Position numbers and translations under genes: made by a program | Origin: Chelonoidis abingdonii | Taxonomy: Eukaryota; Chordata; Testudines; Testudinidae | Direction of reading: 5' to 3' | Assembly: GCF_003597395.2 (NCBI RefSeq) | Contig: NC_133773.1 | Coordinates: forward strand, 121,187,645-121,251,644 | DNA length: 64,000 nt | Shown here: in pieces, positions 12,115 through 23,060 of the stretch | Layout: every line of letters starts with the position of its first letter | Numbering within the stretch: position 1 is the first letter of the stretch | Notes under the pieces: model-generated | Databases searched by the model: none | What the model was told of the DNA's origin: nothing | What the model saw: only the letters and a program-made list of their open reading frames with translations

Positions 12115-12230
12115 CTTATAATCTTGATATATGAGTATCAATGAGAAAACCAAGGCAAAGTAGTTCAAGAGACTTACCCAAAGCCACATTCGAGGTCTCT
12201 GGAAGAGCAAAGAATAGATTCCAGCTCTCT
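12115..12230 (-). repeat. MIR-like core-SINE relic
   Basis: The segment 'aatgagaaaaccaaggc' ... 'gagacttacccaaagccaca' follows the order of reversed MIR (gaggaaactgaggca, gacttgcccaaggtcaca). It is weak and short. Confidence 0.45.
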
Positions 12231-12317
12231 TAGGTTTTATTCACAAAATCATTCTTCCTCTCCAAATCTCATACAGTTCTTGGTAGGCTTTGGAGCCCCA
12301 GCAGGTCGGCTTTTATT

Positions 12318-12420
12318 TTTTTTTATATTACCATAGTGCCTAGGAACCCGTCATGGACCCCCACAGTGCTAGGTGCTGCACAAACACAGAACAAAAAGGT
12401 AGGTCCTGCCCCAAGCAGCT
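12318..12420 (-). repeat. L2-like LINE 3'-end relic
   Basis: The text 'taccatagtgcctaggaac' ... 'tgctgcacaaacacagaac' ... 'cctgccccaagcagct' is the complement of the 'gggcagggac...cagcgcctagcac' 3' end common in reptile genomes and related to L2/CR1 tails. A + strand relative lies at 34660-34770. Confidence 0.55.
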
Positions 12421-12897
12421 TTTCCCCATAGGAGGAAATGTTTTCAGAATGAAAATCATTTTGTTTTCCTCCCGCTCACACACATCCCAATCTTGTACTA
12501 GAATAAAAGCATAAGCAACAGAATGTGACAAGTTATTTTGAAGCTGAGGCCTGGTGAAAAATCCAAAGTGTGAAAAATCCACAGACATAAGCAACATATT
12601 TAAGTCGACCCCCTCTCCAGTGTAAATAGCACTAGGTTGATGGAAGAATTCTGTCAATGGCCTAGCTACTGCCAGGATAGAGAGCCTCTATACTGAAGCA
12701 TTACAGTACCACACCATTTCAAGTGTAGGCAAGCCCTGAATCCTGCTGAAGTGAATCTCTTTTTAGCTCAAGGAATCATTACAGATCTTTATGATAAAAA
12801 GCGCTGGCATTTTCCTGAAACCAATAACAAAACAAAAAACCCTGTATGTGTTGGTCCAGATTCTGTTCTCACCACAGTAACTCCATTAAAGGTGGTT

Positions 12898-13490
12898 TGC
12901 AGAGTTGTAGTCGTGTTAGGAGACATGGGTGAGGTAATCTTATTGGACCAAATTTTTGGTGGAAGAGACAAGTTTTTGAGCTACACAGAGCTCTAATCAG
13001 AGTGTCACAGTTAAATACAAGGTGGAACAGATTGTTAAGCACAAGGTGTAAATATATTGCAGAGACCAGTTAAAGTGAATTGGGCATTTAACACCTCTGC
13101 AGTCATAGGACAAACAAGGGTTAGTAGATTACACATTGCTGTAGTGAGCCATAAAGCCAGTGTCTCTGGTTTTATGATTTTTGGGGTCTAGCAGAGTTAT
13201 GAATTTAAGTTCACAGGCTTGTCTTTCGAAGGTGTTTTGCAGGTTTCCTTTGAGGACAAGGACTGAGAGATCCCATACAGAATGATCGCTTTGTGAAAAA
13301 GTGTTCATCCATGGGTGATAAGAGTGTTTTTTGTCTCATTTTTCTGTGTGAGTTCAGTTGAGAAAATAGTGATTAGCTCATTTCACATAGTTGTACCTAA
13401 ACCAGAGCATCAAATGCCCCACCAACAACTATGTGGGTGAAACCACACCAATCACTACACTCTCAAATGAACTCACACAGCTGAAAACTG
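12898..13490 (-). mobile_element. Penelope-like element 3' UTR with inverted 5' piece
   Basis: The left end carries the element terminus in reverse ('gggtgaggtaatcttattgg' near 12930, then 'gctacacagagctctaatca' near 12980). It runs through 3' UTR text to about 13395. Beyond 13400 the orientation flips: 'ctgtgtgagttcagttgag' near 13345 is matched in reverse by 'caaatgaactcacacagc' near 13465, and 'tttcacatagttgt' by 'acaactatgtgggtgaaa'. So the insertion ends in a fold-back of about 60-70 bases per arm. No coding region is present. Assignment to the Penelope-like group rests on similarity to the 3' flank of the copy at 40.9-42.1 kb, which carries the RT. No target duplication was found. Confidence 0.7.
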
Positions 13491-14399
13491 CTTGAATATC
13501 CTCAATGCCAACAGAATACAGTGCAGCATGCTTCCAGCTCTACCTCTTCCAACAGAAATGCACAGAGCCCAAGATCAGCACTGAACCTGTAGTGAGGGCT
13601 CCATAGTAGTTTGGGGAATGGAGAACAGTTGCAAGGAGACAGCACCCACTCTTTCTCCAGGGGTATTTATATACTCTTCACTCACCTAACTGGAGAGGGC
13701 AATCTTGGCATATCTTTTGCATGGATAAATATCTGTACAATTTTTGTTATATAATTGCATACGTCTCTTACACAAGTAAACAACATTTACATTACCATCT
13801 GTTAGTAACTGAAAATTACCAAGCAATTTTCAACAAAAATTAAGTAACTTGACATGACCATTAGTAGTTATCTTACTTGGTTTTACTAATCAAAAATTAC
13901 TCAGTATTTTCTGAGCATTCATAATAGATATAACTGAGGAACACCTGCAAGCTCCTTGTTGCAAGAAGAAGGAAACTAACAAAGTAGTGTCATTTAAGTA
14001 AGCAAAGCCATTCTACTGCCTAGCATGTGCGGAACTGCTGGTGCAGGAGGTCACCATGTACTGGAAACTGCTATATGGATCACTGAAAGGGATCAAGTAA
14101 ACACAGATGGAGAATACCCTGACAGGTTTCCAGTGTAGTTCAGTAACTAAAATATGATTATGTTGCTGATACGCAGACTTGGAGCAGAGCTCTTTTCCAT
14201 AATACTTGGATATGCATGTTCCCGAAGGTTCTAAGGTTTAGCAGTCCATGATATTCATGTGGTACAGTGAAACAGGCAGTTCAATATGCTGTTCTATGCT
14301 GGATAATGATGTTCGCAGAAGTTACTGTGAGCAGAGCTTGGGCTATATTAAAAGTTGGGAGTGAAGCAGCAGCATGCACTGTTTTTGCCATTCTGTAAT
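13491..14399. other. Unassigned DNA
   Basis: I see no gene or recognised repeat. Confidence 0.5.
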
Positions 14400-14565
14400 A
14401 CTTGTCAGAGGTTTCTAGAGCACTTCACAAATAATTAGGCCTTGTTATACCCAATGAACTATAAGAAGGGTGTTAATCCCATTTTCCAGATGAGCAAACC
14501 GTAGCACAGAGAAGTTGGGTGAATTGTTCCAGAACTCTCACATAATCAGTGGTGAGCTGGGAAAC
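14400..14565 (-). repeat. MIR-family core-SINE relic
   Basis: The order 'agcacttcacaaataatta', 'taatcccattttccagatga', 'gcacagagaagttgggtgaa' follows MIR in reverse (cccattttacagatgagg...gcacagagaggttaagtga). Diverged, as expected for this old amniote family. Confidence 0.75.
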
Positions 14566-15370
14566 AATGCCCTCTAAGTACACATGTTCCACAAGTAACA
14601 GAAGAAGCTGCTTCTTGCAGTTTTCTACACTCAGCAAAGAAAACTGTTGACAGAAGATGGCAAGCAGAAAAGAGTGGAACTCCCGAAAAGTGACTAAGAA
14701 GGAGAAAAGTGAAAGTCTCATCTACCTTTATTTATAAATATTTGGAATTTATGTCCCCTATAAAGAAATCTCAGGCTCCAGCTAACAACTCTCAATTACA
14801 ATAAAACACATGTGGACTCTGGATAGGTCACTTCTTCTAGGAAGCAACTGCTTTCAAAAAATACCTTTATTCATTGCATGTATTATAGGGCGACAATACA
14901 CTTGATAAACTGAAGAGAACCTTAACACTTGTTCCTCTTCTGTGGAGTCTGTAGTCAGGTCACTGGAAGGACTCCTTGTAAACAATCAGCCAGCGAGGGG
15001 AAACAAAACAAGTGATGGCACCCTTACCTCCAACCCCATCTTCAGAATCAACCTCATAGATGCTCTCTCCTTCCATGTTCTCTGCAGGGTCAGGCTGAAC
15101 GCAAGGTTTCTAGTGGTGACCTGTTTCAGGCTCCAGAAGGAAGATGAATCCACACGCTCTGCAGCCAGCAAGTAGTATCTTTCAAACAAAATGTAAAAAT
15201 AAAGCCATTGGATTATTTCTGCTAAACATTTTGGAGTTTGCTTTGTTTCCTCACTCCCCAAAATTATGAGATCTTCTGTATCGTCCAGTTCTGATGGCAG
15301 AGATCCTCATCTTGGGCCACAGAATATCCCTGGACAGCTCTAAGAGTGAGGTTTAAGCAGAGAAACGATT
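14566..15370. other. Unassigned DNA
   Basis: I see no gene or recognised repeat. Confidence 0.45.
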
Positions 15371-16110
15371 TGTCACAAACATAAAGCTAAGGGTAGCATA
15401 AAATCTCTCTTTACCCTGTAAAGAGTTAATTCCTCTTTTACCTGTAAAGGGTTAAGAAGCTCAGATAACCTGGTTGCATCTGACCAAAAGGACCAATAAG
15501 AGAAGAAGATACTTTCAAATCTGTGGGGGAAGGTTTTTGTTTGTGTCTTTGTTTTGTTCTCTTCGAGTCAGCAAGGAACCAGGACAGGAAAAATACATGT
15601 CCTTAAGCATATCTGGACTAAGCATCTAGTATGCAGAAATACTAAGTAATAGCAAAGAAGTGTGTTAGATTATCTTTTGTTTTAGCTTGTGAATTTTCCC
15701 TATGCTAAGAGGGAGGTTTATCCCTGCTTTCATAACTTTAAAGTTTTGTCTACAGGAGAAATCATCTGTGTTTTTTAATCTTTTGTTATTCTGTAAAGTA
15801 CTTACTATCCTGATTTTACAGAGGTGATTCTTTTACTTTTTCTCTCTTTATAATAAAGTCTGGGGGTTTTTTTAGAATCTGATTGGGTTTTAGTGTCCTA
15901 AAACCCAAGGGTCTGGTCTGTGCTCACTTATTACCTATATGATTGGTAGAGTATTCTCAAGCCTCCCCAGAAAACGGGGTGAAGAGGGTTGGGGGGATAT
16001 TTTGGGGAAACAGGAACTCCAAGTGGTCCTTTCCCTAAATCTCTGTCTAACTCACTTGGTGGCGGCAGCATACTGTTCAAGGACAAGGTGGAATTTGTGC
16101 CTTCATTCCA
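15371..16110 (+). mobile_element. Retroviral-type LTR relic (endogenous)
   Basis: It starts TGTCACAAACATAAAGC and resembles LTRs repeated in turtle genomes ('gggttaagaagctcagataa', 'ggtgattcttttactttttc'). AATAAA sits at 15852-15857, followed by the LTR 3' portion with 'ccccagaaaacggggtgaag' near 15967. Beyond the probable LTR edge, about 16055-16100, is the short stretch 'ggtggcggcagcatactg', which in related copies lies just inside the element. No gag, pol or env reading frame and no partner LTR are in the window. The right border and target duplication are not resolved. It could be an ERV or a gypsy-type LTR. Confidence 0.55.
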
Positions 16111-17959
16111 ATTTATCCAGTGGACATTACATCTGTAGATAGGTGTAAAGATTGGAGTGCACAGAAAAAGGACAAACAAAACCCCTTATGTGTGTCTAAA
16201 GATGAAGGGAAACAGACAGTAGGAAAGCTCGCTCCTTTTCCTAGATTAGACCTAAGTATCTACCTCTTTCAATCACCCACCTCCAATCAGGTTTGTGTCT
16301 CATACTCATGCAATTTCCACATCTTTCTTTTAAAAACAAAAATCTCACATGGATGGAAAAATATACTGATGAATCAGGACATGTCCATGTCTCTGAGTGG
16401 AAGAAAACAACAGCAGTAGAGCAGGGAGGAGTTACTAGAGTAGTTTTTGAAGAAAGAGGTGGAGAACTATTTCCAACCTTCACACACCATTCTCAGATGC
16501 TCATGATTTATATAATATGAGAGGTGAGACCAAAACCACTCTTCTTCTCTGGGTATGAGTTTTGCAAACCCGTTAGACTTAGAGAAGAAAATAGAAAATG
16601 AAATACAGCATTAAGAACACATTGGCAGACCTGTGTCTTACATGAGTGAATTGGGACAGGAAAAGAACACAGCACAAGATCAATGGCTTGGATCAAATAC
16701 ATAATGATCTGGCCTACAGAACAGAGGTCAGCTACTACAGGTTACAGAGCAGTGCATTGACAATCTTCAGCCTTTGTGACTTTCCCATGAACGAGTAACT
16801 AATTTCTACTGATAAATCTGTGGCACCAAACTCAAGGTCCTTCTCTTTTGCTTTCCCACATCATTAGTACTCCAGTCAAACTGCTCCATCTAACAGCCTA
16901 TTACAGAGAGGGCTGAGAAGGGGACAGAAAATTCACAGTGACAAGTGAGTTGGGCCCATCTATGTTTTGTTGTTTTCAGTTTCCTTTCTTCAACTTATTA
17001 ACATATTAGTACGGTGACATCAACAAATCAGTGTATACACATATATTAGAAAACAGTCAAGCGCTAGGTCATTTTGTTGGTAAAAGAAGTGCATACCTAA
17101 GTGTTTTACACCAGATGATCTCTACATCTTCAATTGCTTCAAGCTTTCCACTCAGCTTCTGCATGTTTTTGTCCACTTCCCTCTGGTTGAGCCAGCTCTT
17201 TCAATGTGCCATGTGTGAGCCATGTTATACTGCATGCAAGGCACTGCAAAACACTCAGCAGACGTTCCATGGAGCAAAAGTTGTTGTCACCCTTCTTGTA
17301 ATGTTCTGGCTTCTCAACCTCATTTTAATGTTCCAAAAAAGGTATTTCAAATCAAGGCTCAAGTTTATCAGAACGATTATATCTATCATTGGCTGGGGTT
17401 TGAGGACTAAAAAAGGGTCTATATAGTAACACTGATTTTCAGTGATGAAATATCCATTAGAAAAACTCTTAGTTTGGTAGAGAATCAATAATAAACAAGT
17501 TCCATTTAATAAAAACAATATTTTAACATACTTACCAAATAACTGGAGTTCAGTGGCCATAATATCAACATCTGGGTGAGTGTTCACATCTGAAATATTT
17601 AGATGTCATATGTAGATCTAGGGTATTTTGCAAGAGTGTTAAAAATTATGGTCCCTGTTTACCAACTATGCACCCCATGGCTTGAAGAAATCTGTTTTAT
17701 TCTTTCCAGGATTTAGTAATGTTTCTGTACAACTAAATGAATTTTTAGCTAAATGTTTTTAGGAAGTCTGCAGTGCAAATTCTCCTAATTTGAATTTTCA
17801 ACCAAAAGCACTTGTGAGTTCTTATAGTGGAAATGTTTCCTGGTTCCATTCAGATCATCTGATTGTAAACATTGGCTGGACAGATTAGTCCTTCTATAAA
17901 GCGATAGATATTGTTGTGAGTTTGCATAAAGTGGCTGGTGGCCAGAGGGTATAGCACAG
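16111..17959. other. Unassigned DNA
   Basis: No gene is recognised. Overlapping open frames on both strands at 16120-16520 and 17031-17587 lack family features. Confidence 0.5.
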
Positions 17960-17972
17960 TGTCTAGAAACAA

Positions 17973-18106
17973 GAGTACTTGTGGCACCTTAGAGAGCTAC
18001 AGCTCACGAAAGCTCACGCTGAAATAAATTTGTTAGTCTCTAAGGTGCCACAAGTACTCCTGTTCTTTTTGCGGATATAGACTAACATGGCTGCTACTCC
18101 GAAACC
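17973..18106 (+). mobile_element. Fold-back Penelope-like 3' end (13-bp imperfect TSD)
   Basis: The right part ends 'ttctttttgcggatatagac' ... 'ggctgctactccgaaacc', the 3' terminus of a Penelope-like family also seen at 20042-20124. The left 25 bases (gagtacttgtggcacctta) are the reverse complement of 'taaggtgccacaagtactc' at about 18041-18060, so the copy is a small hairpin. It is flanked by TGTCTAGAAACAA (17960-17972) and TGTCCAGAAACAA (18107-18119), 12 of 13 matching: a target-site duplication. Confidence 0.8.
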
Positions 18107-18119
18107 TGTCCAGAAACAA

Positions 18120-19546
18120 ACGAAGTTACCTTTACCCATTGAAATGTACCTAATACAGACACAGACTTCCATGTCTAGTGCTGAAATGTCAAAAAGACAA
18201 TGACTTGAGCATGGCCTGCTCTCCCAAAGACTAGATCACAAAGGTCTGAGATATCTTTTTTTATCCAAATAGCAAAGATATAACTATGCTCACATTTGAT
18301 CTACAGTAGTTTTTTCTATCCCCCAAATTTACCAAAGAATATAAGGTGTATGCTGCCAGACAGAATATTCTCTTCAGCCTGCACTACTTAGAGCTATTAA
18401 CATCTAATTAATTTTGTTCTACTGTGATATCAGTCAAAGGAAAGAGGTCTGATAGAAAATGTTCAATATATATGATGCAGGTGTTATGCAGCTTAATATA
18501 TTTGTTTATCTGTGTCTAAACAATTGTGTGCCTTTGTCAAAACCTCCTTAATGTAGCTCACTTTACAGTGTGGTACTAAAATAAATCACATTTATATCCC
18601 TTTATGCAAACATATATATGCAGAGTAGTAAATTACAGAGATTCCAAAGTATTAAATGTATGATTGTTGGTTACCAATACCTAATTTGAATATTATATTA
18701 CAGTTCAGGTACTTCTCAAACAGTGAATTGCTAACTGTGCTGAGAAATTAATTCCCAGAGAACTCATCTTCCTCTAGTTACAAAATTATCACTAGGCCTA
18801 TTATGGGAAATGAGTGAGGTGAAGAAAAAGGGGAAAGAATAGAACTACTTTTTTAATCATGTATTATTTTATATTTCTTCCTTTTCTAACATACTTTTCT
18901 TTATTTCATGCTTGCTGAATCTCTCCACGTTACATCTGCACAATGGTTACTGTTAACAGCACTTCAACATTTTTTATTTAGGGGAAAAGATACTTTATTG
19001 TTCAGTTCCCTAGTTATGAGAATATTTTAAATTAAAAACTGAAACCAAATTGCTGCAGCACTACTGAAAACTTACAGCTGCTCAGATGTAATCATAGCAG
19101 CGGGGTAAACGCACAGAGGTGAAATTTTTAGAGCAGAAGTGCTTCACACTTGGCTGTGTTGGGGATTAGCTTTGCTTTCTATTTGAGACACATGAATTTG
19201 GAACTTAAGAAGTTCGCTGCTCCTCTGTTTTTTCTTCTGGGCTATAAGGCTACGTATGAGTCATGAACAGAGTTAGTACAGAACAGAAATGATGCATTGA
19301 TGGGTTCCACACATTCCAAATTTGCAAGGGTAAAAATGCCTACAGTATAAGTTATTCTCTTTGGCTGTGTCATCTCATTTTTGAACAGTATAATGCTCTT
19401 TTTCAACCTACTGCATGCCCCTCCTTAACACCACACAATGCACACATTTCAACACCAAGTTCCAGGAGGTAGAGCAATGATTTGTAACCCGTGATCTGGG
19501 TACGCTTGTTTCCTTTGAGATGCTACACTGTTATCCTCCAGGGTGA
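18120..19546. other. AT-rich unassigned DNA
   Basis: I see no gene or recognised repeat. Confidence 0.5.
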
Positions 19547-19559
19547 CTGTATTAAGAAA

Positions 19560-20124
19560 CTTATTTGAGCATAAGTTTTTGTGGGCTACAGCCCTCTTCA
19601 TCAGATGCATAGAATGGAACATACAGTAAAAAGATATATATACACATAAAAGAGAACATGAAAAGGTGGAAGTTGCCATACCAACTCTAAGAGGTTAATT
19701 AAGATGAGCTATTATCAGCAGGAGAAAAAAAAACTTTTGTAGTGATAATCAAGATGGCCCATTTCAGACAGTTATGTGAGGAAACTTAATATGGGGAAAT
19801 AAGTATCCTCACACCTTCCTGTCAACTGTCCGAAATGGGCCATCTTGATTATCACTACAAAAGTTTTTTTTCCTCCTGCTGACAATAGCTCACTTACTTA
19901 GCCTCTTAGAGTTGGTATGGCAACTTCCACCTTTTCATGTTCTCTGTATGTATATATACAGATAGATATATAGATAGATATTTCTTCTTACTATTTGTTC
20001 CATTCTATGCATCTGATGAAGTGGGCTCTAGCTTATGCCCAAATAAATGTGTTAGTCTCTAAGGTGCCACAAGTACTCTTGTTCTTTTTGCGGATACACA
20101 CTAACACGGCTTCTACTCTGAAAC
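19560..20124 (+). mobile_element. Large palindromic Penelope-like insertion (13-bp perfect TSD)
   Basis: The left arm 19560-19782 is the near reverse complement of the right arm 19805-20041, with a ~22-base centre. Matching landmarks include 'catcagatgcatagaatgga' / 'tccattctatgcatctgatg', 'ggtggaagttgccataccaa' and its complement, and 'gataatcaagatggccc' and its complement. The right side continues as the family 3' end (taaggtgccacaagtactct, ttctttttgcggatacacac, ggcttctactctgaaac). The whole is bounded by CTGTATTAAGAAA at 19547-19559 and 20125-20137. The arms are 3' UTR sequence of the family whose GIY-YIG copy lies at 42.1-42.8 kb. No coding part is kept. This is a truncated insertion made of two inverted copies of the same 3' segment. 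Confidence 0.88.
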
Positions 20125-20929
20125 CTGTATTAAGAAAATGTGTATTTGATTATGATCTGAAAGTGAGAGCAAACTTCAGTGTTTCAATCAGCACTGTTGC
20201 TATGGGAAGGATGCAGGGGGACAAAGGTAGGAGCCTGACAGGCTCAGGAGAGCAAGGGAGCTCACTGGGCTCTACCTAAACCTCAGGTAGCCCACAAAGC
20301 TGACCAGGGCAGGGGGAAAAGTGAAACGCTGAGAACCAGCAACCGGCTCTAACTCTCGTAGGATATGTCTACACTACGAAATTAGGTCAAATTTATAGCA
20401 GTCCATTTTTTAGAAATCGATTTTATACAGTCCACTGTGTGTGTCCCCACTTAAGACCATTAACTCGGCGAAGTGCGTCCACAGTACTGAGGCTAGCATT
20501 GACTTCCAGAGCATTGCACTGTGGGTAGCTATCTCACAGTTCCCGCAGTCTCCACCACCCATTGGAATTCTGGGTTGAGCTCCCAATGCCTGATGGGGCA
20601 AAAACATTGTCACTGGTGGTTCTGAGTAAATGTTGTCAGCCCCGTCCCTTTGTGAAAGCAACAGCAATAAATCATTTCCCGCCTTTTTTCCTGCGTTACC
20701 TGTGCAGACGCCACAAAGCATGGACCGCTCAGCTCACCGTCACCATATGTCTCCTGGGTGCTGCCAGACATGGTACTGCATTATTATACAGCAGCAACTC
20801 ATTGCCTTCTGGCAGCAGACGGTGCATTACGATTGGTAGCCATTGTCGTCGTCTCCTTGGTGCTCTTTTAGCCAACTTTAGTGAGACAGGCCAGGGGCGC
20901 CTGGACATAAATAGGAGACGACGACGGCC

Positions 20930-21062
20930 AGCAGTCGTAATGCACCGTCTTCTGGCAAGCAGCCAGGAAATGATGATGAATAGCAATCCTACTGCACCAT
21001 CTTCTGGCGAGCAGCCAGGAGACAGTGATGGCTAGCGGTCGTACTGCACCACCTGCTGCCAG
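20930..21062 (+). repeat. Tandem ~55-60-base repeats in Harbinger 5' region
   Basis: Three imperfect units share 'gcaccgtcttctggcaagca', 'gcaccatcttctggcgagca' and 'gcaccacctgctgccagcct'. An opening relative with 'cttctggcagcagacggtgc' lies at about 20806-20826. They lie upstream of the transposase frame, so they may be part of the 5' UTR or a regulatory or transposase-binding region. Confidence 0.6.
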
Positions 21063-21147
21063 CCTAGGATGTATAAAAGAGAGATGGAGTGGATCAAAAC
21101 AAGAAAGAGACCAGATTTGTTTTGTATTCATTTGTGTTCATTTGCTC

Positions 21148-21222
21148 CCCCCTCCCTCCATGGTTTGAGCATTGGCCTGCTAAACTCAGGGTTGTGAGTT
21201 CAATCTTGAGGGGACCATTCTG
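21148..21222 (+). mobile_element. tRNA-derived SINE head fragment
   Basis: 'tggtttgagcattggcctgc' followed by 'gttgtgagttcaatcttgag' is the tRNA-related head of the turtle Pol III SINE (A-box-like and B-box GTTCAATC parts). It is a short fragment within Harbinger copy 1; the CR1-like tail is missing. Confidence 0.65.
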
Positions 21223-21397
21223 TGCGACAACCCTGTAAGCTATGTCATCAGTCGCCCCTCCCTCCGTCAGAGCAACAGCAGATAATCATTTTGCGCTTTT
21301 TTTCAGTGCAGATGCCATAGTACAGCAAGCATGGAGTCCGCTCAGATCACTGCTGCAATTATGAGCACTGTAAACACCACGCATTATCCTGCAATAT

Positions 21398-22584
21398 ATG
21401 CAGAACCAGAACCTGCAAAAGCAAAATCAGGCGAGGAGACGATGGCAGCGTGGTGACAAGAGTCATGAGGACATGGGCACAGACTTCTCTCAAAGTACGG
21501 GGCCCGGCAATGTGGACATCATGGTGTTACTGGGGCAGGTTCATGCTGTGGGACACCGAATCTGGGCATGGGAAACAAGCACAGACTGGTGGGATCACAT
21601 AGTGTTGCATGTCTGAGACGATTTCCAGTGACTGCAAAACTTTCACATGCGTAAGGGCACTTTCATGGAACTTTGTGACTTGCTTTCCCCTGCCCTGAAG
21701 CGCAAGAATACCAAGATGAGAGCAGCCCTCACAGTTCACAAGCGAGTGGTAACAGCCCTGTGGAAGCTTTCAACGACAGACAGCTACCGGTCAGTCAGGC
21801 ATCAATTTGGAGTGGGCAAATCTACTGTGGGGGCTGATGTGATCCAAGTAGCCAACACAATCAAAGAGCTGCTGATATCCAGGGCAGTGACTCTGGGAAA
21901 TGTGCAGGTCATAGAGGATGGCTTTGCTGCAATGGGATTCCCTAACTGTGGTGGGCCGATAGACTGAACCCATATCCCTATCTTGGCACCGGAGCATCAA
22001 GGCAGCAAGTACATAAACCGAAAGGGGTACTTTTCAATGGTGCTGCAAGTACTGGTGGATCACAAGGGACATTCCACCAACATCAACGTGGGATGGCCAG
22101 GAAAGGTACATGACGCTCGCATCTTCAGGAACTCTGGTCTGTTTCAAAAGCTGCAGCAAGGGACTTTTTTCCAGACCTAAAAATAACTGTTGGGGATGTT
22201 GAAATGTATATAGTTATCCTTGGGGACTCAGCCTACCCCTTAATGCCATGGCTCATGAAGCCATATACAGGCACCCTGGACAGTAGTCAGGAGCTGTTCA
22301 ACTATAGGCTGAGCAAGTGCAGACTAGTGGTAGAATGTGCACTTGGAGGTTTAAAAGTGCGCTGGTGCAGTTTACTGACTCGGATAGACCTCAGCGAAAC
22401 AAATATTCCCATTATTACCACCGCTTGCTGTGCACTCCACAATATCTGTGAGAGTAAGAGAGAGAGACATTTATGGTGGGGTGGGAGGTTGAGGCAAATC
22501 GACGGGCCGCTGATTATGCGCAGCCATACACCAGGGCAGTTAGCAGAGTACAGGAGGGTGCGGTGTGCATCAGAGAAGCTTTGA
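21398..22584 (+). pseudogene. PIF-Harbinger (HARBI1-like) DDE transposase, inactivated
   Basis: It would cut and paste Harbinger DNA at 3-bp TWA sites in the nucleus. The frame opens near 21398 with a Gln/Arg-rich N terminus (NQARRRWQRG) and WETSTDWWDHIV. It continues after two TGA codons (21614-21616 and 21629-21631, both where relatives have Trp) into MRKGTFMELCDLLSPALKR, the SVRHQFGVGKSTV helix-turn-helix-like part, and the catalytic core. The first Asp is at 21962-21964 (GGPID, followed by a TGA in place of Gly, then THIPIL), the second Asp at 22112-22114 (VHDARIF) and the Glu at 22333-22335 (VVECALG). One frameshift near 22170 separates the last two. The C terminus CALHNICESK...IMRSHTPGQL ends at 22584. 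Expected length is about 390 residues; the DDE residues themselves survive but three stops and a frameshift make it dead. It faces the Myb-like gene. Confidence 0.92.
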
Positions 22585-22643
22585 AAACCAGTTTCATGAC
22601 TGGCCAGGCTACGGTGTGAAAGTTCTGTTTGTTTCTTCTTGAT

Positions 22644-22929
22644 CGGGGTAGGCAACCTATGGCACAGGTTTTCAGTGGCACTCACACTGCCCGGATCCTG
22701 GCCAACAGTCTGGGGGGCTCTGCATTTTAATTTAATTTTAAATTAAGTTTCTTAAACATTTTTAAAACCTTATTTACTTTACATACAACGATCGTTTAGT
22801 TCTGTATTATAGACTTACAGAAAGAGATCTTCTAAAAACCTTAAAATGTATTACTGGCATGCAAAACCTTAAACTAGAGTAAATAAATGAAGACTCGGCA
22901 CAGCACTTCTGAAAGGTTGCAGACCCCTG
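22644..22929. mobile_element. hAT-type MITE nested in Harbinger copy 1 (8-bp TSD)
   Basis: 286 bases with inverted ends (CGGGGTAGGCAACCT on the left and AGGTTGCAGACCCCTG on the right), no coding capacity, and a perfect 8-bp duplication TTCTTGAT at 22636-22643 and 22930-22937. It sits just behind the transposase stop, between the two convergent genes, so it arrived after the Harbinger copy did. Confidence 0.92.
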
Positions 22930-23020
22930 TTCTTGATGAACTTCCCCCCACTTGGTTCACTCTACTTCCCTGTAAGCTAACCAGTCTCTCCTCCCACCTT
23001 TGATCACCACTTGTAGAGGC

Positions 23021-23060
23021 AATAAAGTCATTGTTGCTTCACATTCATGCATTCTTTATT
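23021..23060. promoter_or_regulatory. Opposed poly(A) signals of convergent Harbinger genes
   Basis: AATAAA at 23021-23026 (+) would serve the transposase transcript. TTTATT at 23055-23060, i.e. AATAAA on the minus strand, would serve the Myb-like transcript. They are ~30 bases apart, so the two 3' ends would overlap or nearly touch. Confidence 0.6.

Noticed and set aside
21160..21222. Possible tRNA gene
   Set aside because: The A- and B-box-like text belongs to the tRNA-derived SINE head; cloverleaf stems are not kept. The same applies to 28350-28528 and 49520-49700.
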